Of a stretch of 64,000 bases of DNA, positions 56,885 to 64,000 are shown in pieces. The DNA lies in NCBI RefSeq assembly GCF_002056795.1, contig NZ_CP020104.1, forward strand, positions 1,933,001 through 1,997,000, read 5' to 3'. The translations under genes were made by a program, and so were the position numbers. The stretch comes from Spirosoma aerolatum. GTDB taxonomy: Bacteria; Bacteroidota; Bacteroidia; Cytophagales; Spirosomataceae. The notes under the pieces are model-generated. The model did no database searches. It saw only the letters and a list, made by a program, of their open reading frames with translations, and was not told the DNA's origin. Numbering within the stretch: position 1 is the stretch's first letter; each line of letters opens with the position of its first letter.

Positions 56885-58963
56885 TTGCTTTTGATACGAT
56901 CACTTTATTATTGGTCCATGCTGGTTCTGATCGGGTCAGGATCGGCTTATGGACAACCGACTAAGCCCGTTTTATCGACTCAGTCAGGTCAGCCACAAAC
57001 AGGGTATATTCAACCGGGAACACTCGTAAACGGCTATTTCCTGTTTCCGATTCAGCCGGGGGCCGCTAATTCGTTATCGGGTGGTATGGGAGATTTACGA
57101 CCCAACCACTTCCATGCGGGCCTGGATATTCGCACTGGTGGTCGTGAGGGGCTGGATGTGCATGCAGCTGCGGATGGGTATATTTCCCGAATTGCCGTGT
57201 TTACGGGAGGGTACGGAAATGTTGTATTCATTAAGCATCCGAATGGTCTGACCACAGTATATGGCCACTTAAAATCGCTGAAAGATACACTTGGTCGATA
57301 CCTGCGTGAGCAACAGTATCAGGCCAAAACGTTTGAGATTGATCTTCGCCCGCAGCCCGATCAGTTTCCGGTCAAAAAAGGGGATGTCATTGCCGCTTCA
57401 GGCAATACAGGGGGCTCAGGTGGACCACACCTTCACTTCGAAATTCGGGATGCCCACGACAATCTGATCAATCCACTACTGTATGGTTTTTCGGAAATAC
57501 AGGATGACGTGCCGCCTTATTTTGAGCGCGTCGCCCTGAAAACCATGACCGCTACTTCGCGCATCAATGGCGAATACCAGCGGGTTAGTTATGTTCCGGT
57601 TCGTCGGTCCGATGGTACGTATACAATTACGCAACCGATTACAGCGTCCGGCCTGATCGGTATGGAAGTGCTGGCTTACGATAAAACCAGTGGATCGCCC
57701 TATCGAAACGGTATTAGTTGCCTGGAAATCCGGCTGGATGGGAAGGAGGTGTTTGCCTACAATATGAACAGCTTCCCGAATGAGCAGACACGGTTCATGA
57801 ACGTCCACGAAAATTATGAAGTCGAGCAAACGAGCGGTCAACGGTATCACCGGGGGTATATTGCCGATGGAAATATTCTGAATATATATAAGTTGCAGAG
57901 TAATGCGGCCTATCGGGGACGATTGCCTTTGCTGGATGGACATCCGCATGAGGTGACGCTGACGCTATACGATGCATTCGACCATGCCACTCAGTTGTCG
58001 TTTACCATTCGGCCCGAAGTAGCGCCAGCCGCACTCGTTTCGATGGATACGATGGAAGCACCTGTAGCACCCAGTGCGCCCGAAGTAGTTCGGGGTGACC
58101 CTACAGCAACCATTACGACCGACGAAAATGTGCTTAAACTAAGTGTCAAAAATGTATCACTTATCAACCCGCCTAAGGCTAAATTAATTACGGGGCGAGC
58201 TGTTGTTGAGCAACCTGTTAGCTATGTGCGTAGCAATCAAGCCGTTTATCTTATAGATTTGCGTCAGTATTTACCCGATTCAGTTCAGTTTGACCGGAGT
58301 GTTGTGCGTACCAATTTTAAAAAACGCATTATTCCAGGCCGAAATGAGTTATACATAGGAGAAAATACTCGGCTCGACTTTGGAGCCAAAACACTTTTTG
58401 ACACACTTCATCTAGCTGTACGAACATTACCGGGTGGCGGTCTGGAAATTAACCAATCGACGATTCCATTAAATGATTACTTAATGGTTCAGTATACACC
58501 CAATGTACCGATGGCCATCGATACGGCCCGAACAAAGGCTTACTGGACAAGTAATGGGAATCAGACGTTTTTGGGCGGCAAATGGAATAAGGGACATATT
58601 GAATTTAAAACCCGTTCGCTGGGCCGTTTCCAACTGATGACGGATATAAATCCGCCAACGGTTCAGATTCTGAACGCAACTCCGGCCGGAATTACAGCCC
58701 GCATTCGGGACGATTTGTCGGGTATTGCCCAGTTTCGGGCTTTAGTCAATGGCGAGTGGGTACTGATGCAGTATGATTACAAACGTGCTTTACTATGGTC
58801 GGATAAGCTAAACCCTGATGAGCCGTTTGAAGCGGGGGCCGAGGTAATTGTACAGGTGAAAGACCAGGCAGGTAATATTGGTTCCGATAGTACTAGTATT
58901 AAAGAACCCCAGCGGGCAGTTCACCGGAAAGTCACTTCGAAAGGCCGTCGGAAGCGACGATAG
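56885..58963 (+). CDS. M23 family peptidase, probable cell-wall endopeptidase
   Basis: A 692-residue exported protein. A signal peptide ([20 protein letters not shown]) precedes the LytM/M23 domain: [12 protein letters not shown], the beta-sheet [30 protein letters not shown] and [14 protein letters not shown] supply the zinc ligands. The long C-terminal part (about residues 250-690) is beta-rich and shows no known domain. The start codon is TTG at 56885; ATG 56918 would give a signal too short to work. It overlaps nothing and ends 58 bp before bcp. Confidence 0.88.
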   Translation: MLLIRSLYYWSMLVLIGSGSAYGQPTKPVLSTQSGQPQTGYIQPGTLVNGYFLFPIQPGAANSLSGGMGDLRPNHFHAGLDIRTGGREGLDVHAAADGYISRIAVFTGGYGNVVFIKHPNGLTTVYGHLKSLKDTLGRYLREQQYQAKTFEIDLRPQPDQFPVKKGDVIAASGNTGGSGGPHLHFEIRDAHDNLINPLLYGFSEIQDDVPPYFERVALKTMTATSRINGEYQRVSYVPVRRSDGTYTITQPITASGLIGMEVLAYDKTSGSPYRNGISCLEIRLDGKEVFAYNMNSFPNEQTRFMNVHENYEVEQTSGQRYHRGYIADGNILNIYKLQSNAAYRGRLPLLDGHPHEVTLTLYDAFDHATQLSFTIRPEVAPAALVSMDTMEAPVAPSAPEVVRGDPTATITTDENVLKLSVKNVSLINPPKAKLITGRAVVEQPVSYVRSNQAVYLIDLRQYLPDSVQFDRSVVRTNFKKRIIPGRNELYIGENTRLDFGAKTLFDTLHLAVRTLPGGGLEINQSTIPLNDYLMVQYTPNVPMAIDTARTKAYWTSNGNQTFLGGKWNKGHIEFKTRSLGRFQLMTDINPPTVQILNATPAGITARIRDDLSGIAQFRALVNGEWVLMQYDYKRALLWSDKLNPDEPFEAGAEVIVQVKDQAGNIGSDSTSIKEPQRAVHRKVTSKGRRKRR

Positions 58964-59021
58964 AACAGAGCTTACAGTATTCGATTTACCGTTTACGGTA
59001 GTCTATAAACTAATAAATCGT

Positions 59022-59471
59022 ATGGAATTAAAAGTTGGTGATCCTGCTCCCGATTTTACGAGTACCAATCAGAACGGTAATCCGATTAAGTTATCCGATT
59101 ATCGGGGTAAGAAAGTGGTGCTGTATTTTTATCCTAAAGATGATACCCCCGGTTGTACAGCCGAAGCCTGTAGCCTACGCGACAACGAAGATCGGCTTCG
59201 GGCGGCTGGCTATGAAATACTGGGGGTTAGTGTCGATGACCACAAATCGCACCAGAAGTTTATCAAGAAATATAACTTGCCGTTTCCCCTCGTTGCTGAT
59301 ACGGATAAGCAGATTGTAGAAGCCTATGGTGTCTGGAAAGAGAAGTCGATGTATGGGCGTACGCATATGGGTATTGTCCGTACAACATTCCTGATCGACG
59401 AAGCGGGCATCATCACGGATATTATTACGAAAATAGATACCCAAAACCACGCAGATCAAATTTTAAAATAA
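59022..59471 (+). CDS. bcp: Thioredoxin-dependent peroxiredoxin Bcp
   Basis: Reduces hydroperoxides with thioredoxin. The 149-residue protein starts [14 protein letters not shown] and has the peroxidatic site [18 protein letters not shown] with both cysteines five residues apart, then [17 protein letters not shown] and the [10 protein letters not shown] strand. It follows the M23 peptidase on the same strand. The ATG at 59022 is chosen over an open frame that continues inside the peptidase gene. Confidence 0.95.
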   Translation: MELKVGDPAPDFTSTNQNGNPIKLSDYRGKKVVLYFYPKDDTPGCTAEACSLRDNEDRLRAAGYEILGVSVDDHKSHQKFIKKYNLPFPLVADTDKQIVEAYGVWKEKSMYGRTHMGIVRTTFLIDEAGIITDIITKIDTQNHADQILK

Positions 59472-59477
59472 GTACTC

Positions 59478-59573
59478 AGGAGGGAGGAGCGAGGAGTGAG
59501 AATGGCTAGGCCGCGTAGACAGAACGCACCGGATGGATTCTTACTCCTAACTTCTCACTCCTAACTCCTAAAA
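59478..59573. repeat. Word-like inverted repeat upstream of transketolase N-half
   Basis: Arms 59478-59503 and about 59537-59573 match at 21 of 26 positions. The words are AGGAGCGAGGAGTGAGAAT and ACTCCTAACTCCTAA. Its left arm starts 7 bp after the bcp stop and its right arm ends 4 bp before the transketolase ATG. It is a sister of 63024-63119. Confidence 0.8.
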
Positions 59574-59576
59574 AGT

Positions 59577-60434
59577 ATGGAACTCGAACAACTCGAACAC
59601 ATTGCTACCGCCGTTCGGCGTGATATTGTCCGCATGGTCGCGGCTGTCAACTCTGGTCACCCAGGTGGCTCATTAGGCTGCACCGATTTTATGGTCGCAC
59701 TCTATTTTGAGATCATGAACCGGAAAAAGGACGACAAAGGGAATCCTGTTTTCGATATGGATGGACGCGATGAAGACATCTTCTTCCTGTCGAATGGTCA
59801 TATTTCTCCCGTATTTTATTCGGTACTGGCTCGGGCGGGTTACTTCCCATTGTCAGAGCTGGCCACGTTCCGTAAGCTGGATAGCCGCCTACAGGGGCAT
59901 CCAACCACTGCCGAGCATCTGCCAGGGGTACGCATCGCATCGGGTTCGCTGGGACAGGGTTTGTCAGTAGCAGCCGGGGCCGCTTACTCGAAAAAACTCA
60001 ACGGCGATAAAAGCCATGTGTACGTGCTCATGGGCGATGGCGAGCAGCAGGAAGGGCAGATTTGGGAGGCTGCTCAGTTTGCGCCCAACAAAAAGCTCGG
60101 TAACCTGACCGCTGTAATCGATTTCAACCACGCACAGATCGATGGTAAAACCGATAACGTAAACAACAACCGCGACCTCGGTGCAAAATATGCTGCTTTT
60201 GGCTGGCACGTCGACGAGATGCAGGGCAACGACATGGCCGACGTAATCAAAACCCTTCGCAAAGCACAGGAAAACCCAGACGTACCTACGTTGATTCTGA
60301 TGCATACTGAAATGGGCTTCGGGGTCGACTACATGGTGGGTAGTTATAAGTGGCATGGCGTAGCGCCAAACGCGGAGCAGCTACAGCAAGCTCTGAATCA
60401 ACTGCCGCTAACTGTAGGTATGTCGGATTATTAA
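59577..60434 (+). CDS. Transketolase, N-terminal (TPP-binding) subunit
   Basis: Half of a split transketolase, a pentose phosphate enzyme that moves two-carbon units. The 285-residue protein carries VNSGHPGGSLGCTDFMVALY, GSLGQGLSVAAGAAYSKKL and the TPP motif GDGEQQEGQIWEAAQFA. The matching C-terminal half lies at 62069-63022, with two unrelated genes between them. In most bacteria with the split form the two halves are adjacent. Confidence 0.95.
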   Translation: MELEQLEHIATAVRRDIVRMVAAVNSGHPGGSLGCTDFMVALYFEIMNRKKDDKGNPVFDMDGRDEDIFFLSNGHISPVFYSVLARAGYFPLSELATFRKLDSRLQGHPTTAEHLPGVRIASGSLGQGLSVAAGAAYSKKLNGDKSHVYVLMGDGEQQEGQIWEAAQFAPNKKLGNLTAVIDFNHAQIDGKTDNVNNNRDLGAKYAAFGWHVDEMQGNDMADVIKTLRKAQENPDVPTLILMHTEMGFGVDYMVGSYKWHGVAPNAEQLQQALNQLPLTVGMSDY

Positions 60435-60439
60435 GATTG

Positions 60440-60518
60440 GTAGAGACGCGATCCCTCGCGTCTCATGACCGGATGGTTTTGGCTGACGCATAGGAGACGC
60501 GAGGTATCGCGTCTCTAC
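60440..60518. repeat. Double palindrome of TAGAGACGCGAT words
   Basis: Left element 60440-60464 and right element 60494-60518 are complementary at 24 of 25 positions, and each is itself palindromic (GAGACGCGA facing TCGCGTCTC). It starts 5 bp after the transketolase stop and ends 9 bp before the ATPase ATG. It may terminate transcription or mark an insertion boundary. Confidence 0.85.
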
Positions 60519-60527
60519 ATAAATCCC

Positions 60528-61496
60528 ATGCAAATCAAACGCTTAGTCATCGAAAATTTCAAGTCCATTGAGCGGATCGAGCTTATTGAGCCGAATCCGT
60601 TCACGGTCTTTGTCGGCCCCAACGGGTCGGGCAAGTCGAATATTTTCGAGGCTCTGGAGTTTGTGCAAACTAGAGTAAATGCAGATACTGCCGTTAGCTT
60701 GTTTGGCGGCCAAGATAAACTCAGGAGGAGACAAAGTCCTGATGGTATTTTTAAGTTCGAGTTTGAGGCAGAGGAGCTGTTATATAGAAGGACGAGCTTG
60801 ACTGGTAATTCGGATATCTTGGATATGGGTAATCATGGTTGGGAGCCTATTAGAAGAGTAAAGGATTTAGCAATTAATTATGATTATCTTCAATTTGATA
60901 GCTTTTCTCGTTTATTCATTAAAAACGGAACTCTAGTAAAATTGCGTCTGAATGACAACAAAAAGCTAGCGTTAGATGCAAGCAATCTAGAGCTAGTATT
61001 AAAGCGAATTCTGTCTGATAAATTATTGAAAGACGAAATCTTTGAGTGGCTTGAGCTATTCGTGCCAGGGTTTAAAGCCGTTGAAGTGGATGATCGGGAT
61101 GAGTTACATTGGTTTGAAGATTCTGTTCCAAATTACTTTACCAAAGACCTTATCTCCGATGGTACCTATAATATTCTGGCTCTTTTAACTGCTGTTTATC
61201 AAAGTGATAAGCCACAGTTTTTGTGCATTGAGGAGCCAGAGAATGGACTACACCCGGATGTAATTAAAGAGTTTGTCAACCTTTGTCGGTATGCTTGTGA
61301 GCAAAAAGATCATTTTATTTGGTTAAATACACACTCGCAAACACTGGCTTCTCAATTGACCGCCGATGAGATTATTGTCGTCGATAAAGTAGAAGGCGCC
61401 ACCCAGACCAAACAATTTAAAGGCCATGATTTCCACGGATTACGGATGGATGAAGCCTGGCTAATGAATGCCTTGGGAGGTGGGCTTCCGTGGTAA
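60528..61496 (+). CDS. ABC-type ATPase (AAA_21 family) of a probable two-gene defence module
   Basis: A 322-residue SMC/RecF-like ATPase. Walker A is GPNGSGKS at residues 30-37 after MQIKRLVIENFKSIE; the signature-like region is LISDGTYNILALLTAVY; Walker B is FLCIEEPENGLHPD; and the H-loop is WLNTHSQTLASQL. No coiled coil is present. It overlaps the next gene by 7 bp, so the two are translationally coupled. This arrangement (AAA_21 ATPase plus TOPRIM partner) resembles abortive-infection systems such as AbiL and PARIS. The gene is AT-richer than the flanking transketolase halves, suggesting acquisition. The ATG at 60528 is used. Confidence 0.88.
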   Translation: MQIKRLVIENFKSIERIELIEPNPFTVFVGPNGSGKSNIFEALEFVQTRVNADTAVSLFGGQDKLRRRQSPDGIFKFEFEAEELLYRRTSLTGNSDILDMGNHGWEPIRRVKDLAINYDYLQFDSFSRLFIKNGTLVKLRLNDNKKLALDASNLELVLKRILSDKLLKDEIFEWLELFVPGFKAVEVDDRDELHWFEDSVPNYFTKDLISDGTYNILALLTAVYQSDKPQFLCIEEPENGLHPDVIKEFVNLCRYACEQKDHFIWLNTHSQTLASQLTADEIIVVDKVEGATQTKQFKGHDFHGLRMDEAWLMNALGGGLPW

Positions 61497-62062
61497 AGAT
61501 TGGATTTATTTGTGAAGGTAAAACCGAGAAAAATATCATTGAGTCAGACAGGTTTCAGCAGTGGCTAAGTCTGAATGGTTTTGAGTGTTCATTGCCGGTA
61601 ATTGATGCAAAAGGCAATGGTAATCTGTTACCGCACAAAATTGAAGCGTTGCGACAGGAGTTACTGGATCGCCATGTTCAGAAAATAGTCATATTAACGG
61701 ATATGGACGTTGACAGTTGTATTACATTGACAAAGCAACGCATTACCGAGCGAGAAGGTCAACTTATCATTGTGGCTGTGAAGCAAATAGAAGCATGGTT
61801 TCTCAGTGATTCGCCTACATTACAAAGTCTATTTGGCGATTCGACTTTTTCGTTCGAATATCCAGAACAAGAAACGAATCCATTCTTTACACTTCAACAA
61901 CTGCTTTTAACGAAAACGAATCGAGGAGTAGGCAGTAAATCTATTTTAGTAAGCCGTATGCTTAAATACGGTTTCACGATTGAAAATGCTGCTCAACATC
62001 CTAATTGCCCGAGTGCCACTTATTTTCTAACTAAATTGCAAACCCTCGCTTCGGCGAATTAA
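61490..62062 (+). CDS. DUF4276/RloB-like TOPRIM protein, probable nuclease partner
   Basis: A 190-residue protein. TOPRIM residues are visible: Glu9 in FICEGKTEKN and the pair Asp71/Asp73 in ILTDMDVDS. The EAWFLSD segment near residues 101-107 corresponds to the EAWLLAD motif of DUF4276/RloB proteins. With the ATPase upstream it probably forms a toxic effector complex triggered by phage. It starts with GTG 61490 and overlaps the ATPase gene. It ends 6 bp before the transketolase C-half, so that gene may depend on its transcript. Confidence 0.82.
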   Translation: MVKIGFICEGKTEKNIIESDRFQQWLSLNGFECSLPVIDAKGNGNLLPHKIEALRQELLDRHVQKIVILTDMDVDSCITLTKQRITEREGQLIIVAVKQIEAWFLSDSPTLQSLFGDSTFSFEYPEQETNPFFTLQQLLLTKTNRGVGSKSILVSRMLKYGFTIENAAQHPNCPSATYFLTKLQTLASAN

Positions 62063-62068
62063 TAGATT

Positions 62069-63022
62069 ATGAAAAAATACGAGTTCACCGAGAAAAAAGA
62101 TACCCGCTCTGGTTTTGGTGCGGGCATTGCCGAACTGGGCAAAACACATCCTAATGTGGTAGCACTGACCGCCGATCTGGCCGGGTCACTCAAGCTCGAA
62201 GCCTTCATTAAAGACTTCCCTGATCGGTTTATCCAGTGTGGTATTGCGGAGGCCAACATGATTGGGGTGTCGGCGGGGTTGACCATTGGCGGGCATATTC
62301 CGTTTGCTACCACGTTTGCCAACTTTGCAACAGGCCGGGTGTATGACCAGATTCGTCAGTCGGTCGCGTATTCGAACAAAAACGTTAAAATCTGTGCTTC
62401 ACACGCGGGCCTGACCCTGGGTGAAGATGGAGCTACGCACCAGATTCTGGAAGATTTGGGCATGATGAAAATGTTGCCCAACATGACCGTCATCAATCCC
62501 TGCGATTATAACCAGACTAAAGCCGCTACCATTGCGATTGCCGATCACGAAGGCCCCGTGTATCTCCGGTTTGGCCGTCCAGTCATTCCTGTATTTACGC
62601 CTGCCGATCAAACGTTTGAAATCGGTAAAGCCTGGACCGTCAATGAAGGAAGTGACGTATCAATTTTCTGTACAGGTCACCTGGTCTGGGAAGCCATTAA
62701 AGCCGGTGAAATCCTGTCTCAGGAAGGAATTGAAGCCGACATTATCAACATTCATACGATTAAGCCGTTAGATGAAGAGGCTATTCTGGCATCGGTGAAG
62801 AAAACGGGCTGTGCCGTTTCGGCCGAAGAGCATATGTTGAATGGTGGTCTGGGCGATAGTGTCGCCCAGGTACTGGCCCGCAATTATCCGGCTCCGCTCG
62901 AATACGTTGGCGTTCATGATACCTTTGGGGAAAGCGGAACTCCTGATCAACTGATGCAGAAATATGGCCTCACTGCCGACAAAATTGTTGAGCAGGTGAA
63001 GAAAGTAATGGCAAGAAAATGA
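62069..63022 (+). CDS. Transketolase, C-terminal subunit
   Basis: The second half of the split transketolase, with the pyrimidine-binding and C-terminal domains (317 residues). Seen are SGFGAGIAELGKTHPNVVAL, QCGIAEANMIGVSAGLTIGG, ASHAGLTLGEDGATHQILED and the last-domain GDSVAQVLARNYPAPLEYVG. It is complete and intact. It is separated from its N-half by the ATPase/TOPRIM pair. A word-like repeat follows directly after its stop. Confidence 0.95.
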   Translation: MKKYEFTEKKDTRSGFGAGIAELGKTHPNVVALTADLAGSLKLEAFIKDFPDRFIQCGIAEANMIGVSAGLTIGGHIPFATTFANFATGRVYDQIRQSVAYSNKNVKICASHAGLTLGEDGATHQILEDLGMMKMLPNMTVINPCDYNQTKAATIAIADHEGPVYLRFGRPVIPVFTPADQTFEIGKAWTVNEGSDVSIFCTGHLVWEAIKAGEILSQEGIEADIINIHTIKPLDEEAILASVKKTGCAVSAEEHMLNGGLGDSVAQVLARNYPAPLEYVGVHDTFGESGTPDQLMQKYGLTADKIVEQVKKVMARK

Positions 63023-63023
63023 G

Positions 63024-63119
63024 TAGTTAGGAGTTAGGAGCGAGGAGTGAGAATCCATTCGGCAGCAACCAGTTTGCGCAAGCCATTCTCTCTCCTCGCT
63101 CCTAAATCCTAACTCCTAA
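63024..63119. repeat. Word-like inverted repeat between transketolase and sigma factor genes
   Basis: Arms 63024-63054 and 63085-63119 match at 27 of the 29 best-aligned positions. The words are TTAGGAGTTAGGAGCGAGG and GAGTGAGAAT. It starts 1 bp after the transketolase stop and ends 7 bp before the sigma factor ATG. It is the closest relative of 59478-59573, about 3.5 kb upstream. Confidence 0.85.
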
Positions 63120-63126
63120 AAGAATA

Positions 63127-63699
63127 ATGACTGACGAAGAACTCCTCGCCAAATTTCGCGATCCGTCGAGCCGAAATTATGCCTTTAATCTGCTGGTGCG
63201 CAAGTATCAGCAGAAAATCTATTGGCATATTCGGAAGATGGTTATTGATCACGATGATGCCGATGACCTGGTGCAGGAAACGTTCATAAAAGTCTGGAAT
63301 AGCCTGGAACAGTTTCGGGGTGATAGTCAGTTATATACCTGGATTTATCGGATTGCTACCAACGAGTGTCTTAACTTCCTCAACAAGAAACGTCGCCGAT
63401 TCTTTTTGCCGATTGGTGATGTAGAAGGGGAGTTGATGGAAAAATTGGAAACCAATGCCGCCTATGTAACGTCGGGCAACGATCCCAGTGGTGAAGACGT
63501 ACAGTTGAAGTTACAGAAAGCGCTGCTGAAACTGCCCGACAAACAGCGGTTGGTTTTCAACATGAAGTATTTCGATGATATGAAATACGAAGATATTGCC
63601 GAAATTACAGGAACGTCCGTTGGAGCTTTAAAAGCATCGTACCATCTTGCCGTTAAGAAGATTGAAGATTTTTTTAATAACTCGGACACAGACGATTAA
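63127..63699 (+). CDS. ECF-type RNA polymerase sigma factor
   Basis: A 190-residue sigma70-family protein with region 2 (NYAFNLLVRKYQQKIYWHIR, then DADDLVQETFIKVWNSLEQF) and region 4 (LLKLPDKQRLVFNMKYFDDM, then YEDIAEITGTSVGALKASYH). It has no region 1 or 3, which is the ECF layout. The gene that follows starts like a Bacteroidota anti-sigma factor (a PDGYF motif and a membrane helix). So a sigma/anti-sigma pair is likely. The ATG at 63127 follows the repeat arm. Confidence 0.95.
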   Translation: MTDEELLAKFRDPSSRNYAFNLLVRKYQQKIYWHIRKMVIDHDDADDLVQETFIKVWNSLEQFRGDSQLYTWIYRIATNECLNFLNKKRRRFFLPIGDVEGELMEKLETNAAYVTSGNDPSGEDVQLKLQKALLKLPDKQRLVFNMKYFDDMKYEDIAEITGTSVGALKASYHLAVKKIEDFFNNSDTDD

Positions 63700-63723
63700 A
63701 CCTAGTGCCATTGAAGCTGTCAA

Positions 63724-63764
63724 ATCTTAAAATATTTTAAGATACCTGAATTGTGTGACACACA
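63724..63764. promoter_or_regulatory. Two palindromes upstream of the anti-sigma gene
   Basis: A 20-bp perfect palindrome ATCTTAAAATATTTTAAGAT (63724-63743) is followed by the odd palindrome TGTGTGACACACA (63752-63764). They fill the 75-bp gap before the anti-sigma start. They could be operator sites or a small terminator; no data decide. Confidence 0.4.
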
Positions 63765-63774
63765 CACCAGAGCA

Positions 63775-64000
63775 ATGAACGATAGTAAACATTTCCGGCT
63801 TGATGAATTGCCACCTGAACACCCACTCAGGCAGCTTCCGTTTACAGCGCCAGACGGTTATTTTGATGACCTACCGTCGCGGGTACAGGCTCGTGTTGTC
63901 AGGAAACCCAAGCCCGCTTTCCGTATTAGCTGGTCGTGGCAACGTACGGCTGCTTCGCTGGCAGGGGCTAGTCTGATCGCCTTGCTGGTATGGCAAACAT
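63775..64000 (+). CDS. Probable anti-sigma factor, partial (runs past window end)
   Basis: 75 complete codons are visible from ATG 63775. The cytoplasmic N-terminus contains FTAPDGYFDDLPSRV, the short motif (F-x-x-P-x-G-Y-F-x-x-L) common in Bacteroidota membrane proteins encoded after ECF sigma genes. It is followed by a basic stretch and the start of a membrane helix (AASLAGASLIALLVWQT). Placement just after the sigma factor supports an anti-sigma role. The rest lies outside the window. Confidence 0.75.
   Translation, partial: MNDSKHFRLDELPPEHPLRQLPFTAPDGYFDDLPSRVQARVVRKPKPAFRISWSWQRTAASLAGASLIALLVWQT

Noticed and set aside
60440..62062. Insertion sequence or transposon carrying the ATPase/TOPRIM genes
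   Set aside because: No transposase, no matching terminal inverted repeats at both ends, and no target duplication; only the left side has a palindrome.
59478..63119. CRISPR array suggested by recurring GGAGTGAG words
   Set aside because: The units are inverted, degenerate and not separated by regular unique spacers; no cas gene is present.

Overview
The window is a stretch of chromosome from a Bacteroidota member, most like the Cytophagales and Spirosoma-like in gene content. The main indications are a SusC/RagA TonB-dependent receptor, type IX secretion sorting domains of both kinds (gliding-motility type B and Por-type A), LptE and BamA-like lipoproteins, a split transketolase, and few Shine-Dalgarno sequences. 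Taxonomy is inferred from protein families only; no rRNA lies in the window.

Layout. 1-3136 is a SusC receptor cut off by the window edge. 3.6-10.5 kb holds a small Cys-rich protein, thioredoxin, RibBA, a T9SS-exported PKD-type protein, YbaB, a family 2 glycosyltransferase, a PspC-domain peptide and a cold-shock protein. 10.6-16.4 kb carries lysS and a leftward sugar cluster (FucP-like permease, cupin, L-fucose-dehydrogenase-like SDR, zinc alcohol dehydrogenase). 16.9-23.2 kb has an SPFH protein with an Arc-type partner, then coaX, tsaB, a CtpA-type protease, rnpA and rpmH. 23.3-29.6 kb has an M61 peptidase, a GH130-like protein, a DUF937-like gene beside its decayed paralogue, and a dihaem cytochrome c. 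29.7-36.2 kb is a leftward treY-treZ-GH13 trehalose/maltooligosaccharide cluster. 36.9-46.1 kb holds an rRNA/tRNA methyltransferase divergent from a BamA/TamA-like lipoprotein, then miaB, a sigma54 activator, lptE, a TPR protein and secG. 46.4-49 kb is groES-groEL and a DoxX protein. 49.3-59.5 kb carries a large T9SS sugar-dehydrogenase/lectin protein, lolD-like, sucC, an M48 lipoprotein, an FAH-fold enzyme, an M23 peptidase and bcp. 59.6-64 kb holds the two halves of transketolase separated by an ABC-type ATPase/TOPRIM pair that looks like an abortive-infection module, then an ECF sigma factor and the start of its probable anti-sigma partner.

The most unusual signal is in the gene boundaries. 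About eighteen short gaps are filled by imperfect or perfect inverted repeats of 70-110 bp. Their arms are runs of short phrase-like words such as TTAGGAG/GAGGAGTGAGAAT, ATGTATGAT/AGGATGTA, AATGGATAATG, GTTTTCAGTTTTCAG and TAGAGACGCGAT. They are not simple spacers. Stop codons of glycosyltransferase, pspC, rnpA, rpmH and miaB lie inside arms, and the N-termini and signal peptides of LptE and the BamA-like lipoprotein are translated from arms. From memory, several words resemble short interspersed repeats of filamentous cyanobacteria. Other items worth following are a four-way-junction structure just upstream of the DUF937-like gene, a Tyr-xxx-Asn replacement in the SDR catalytic motif, and the ATPase/TOPRIM insertion.

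No tRNA, rRNA, CRISPR array, insertion sequence or prophage was recognised.
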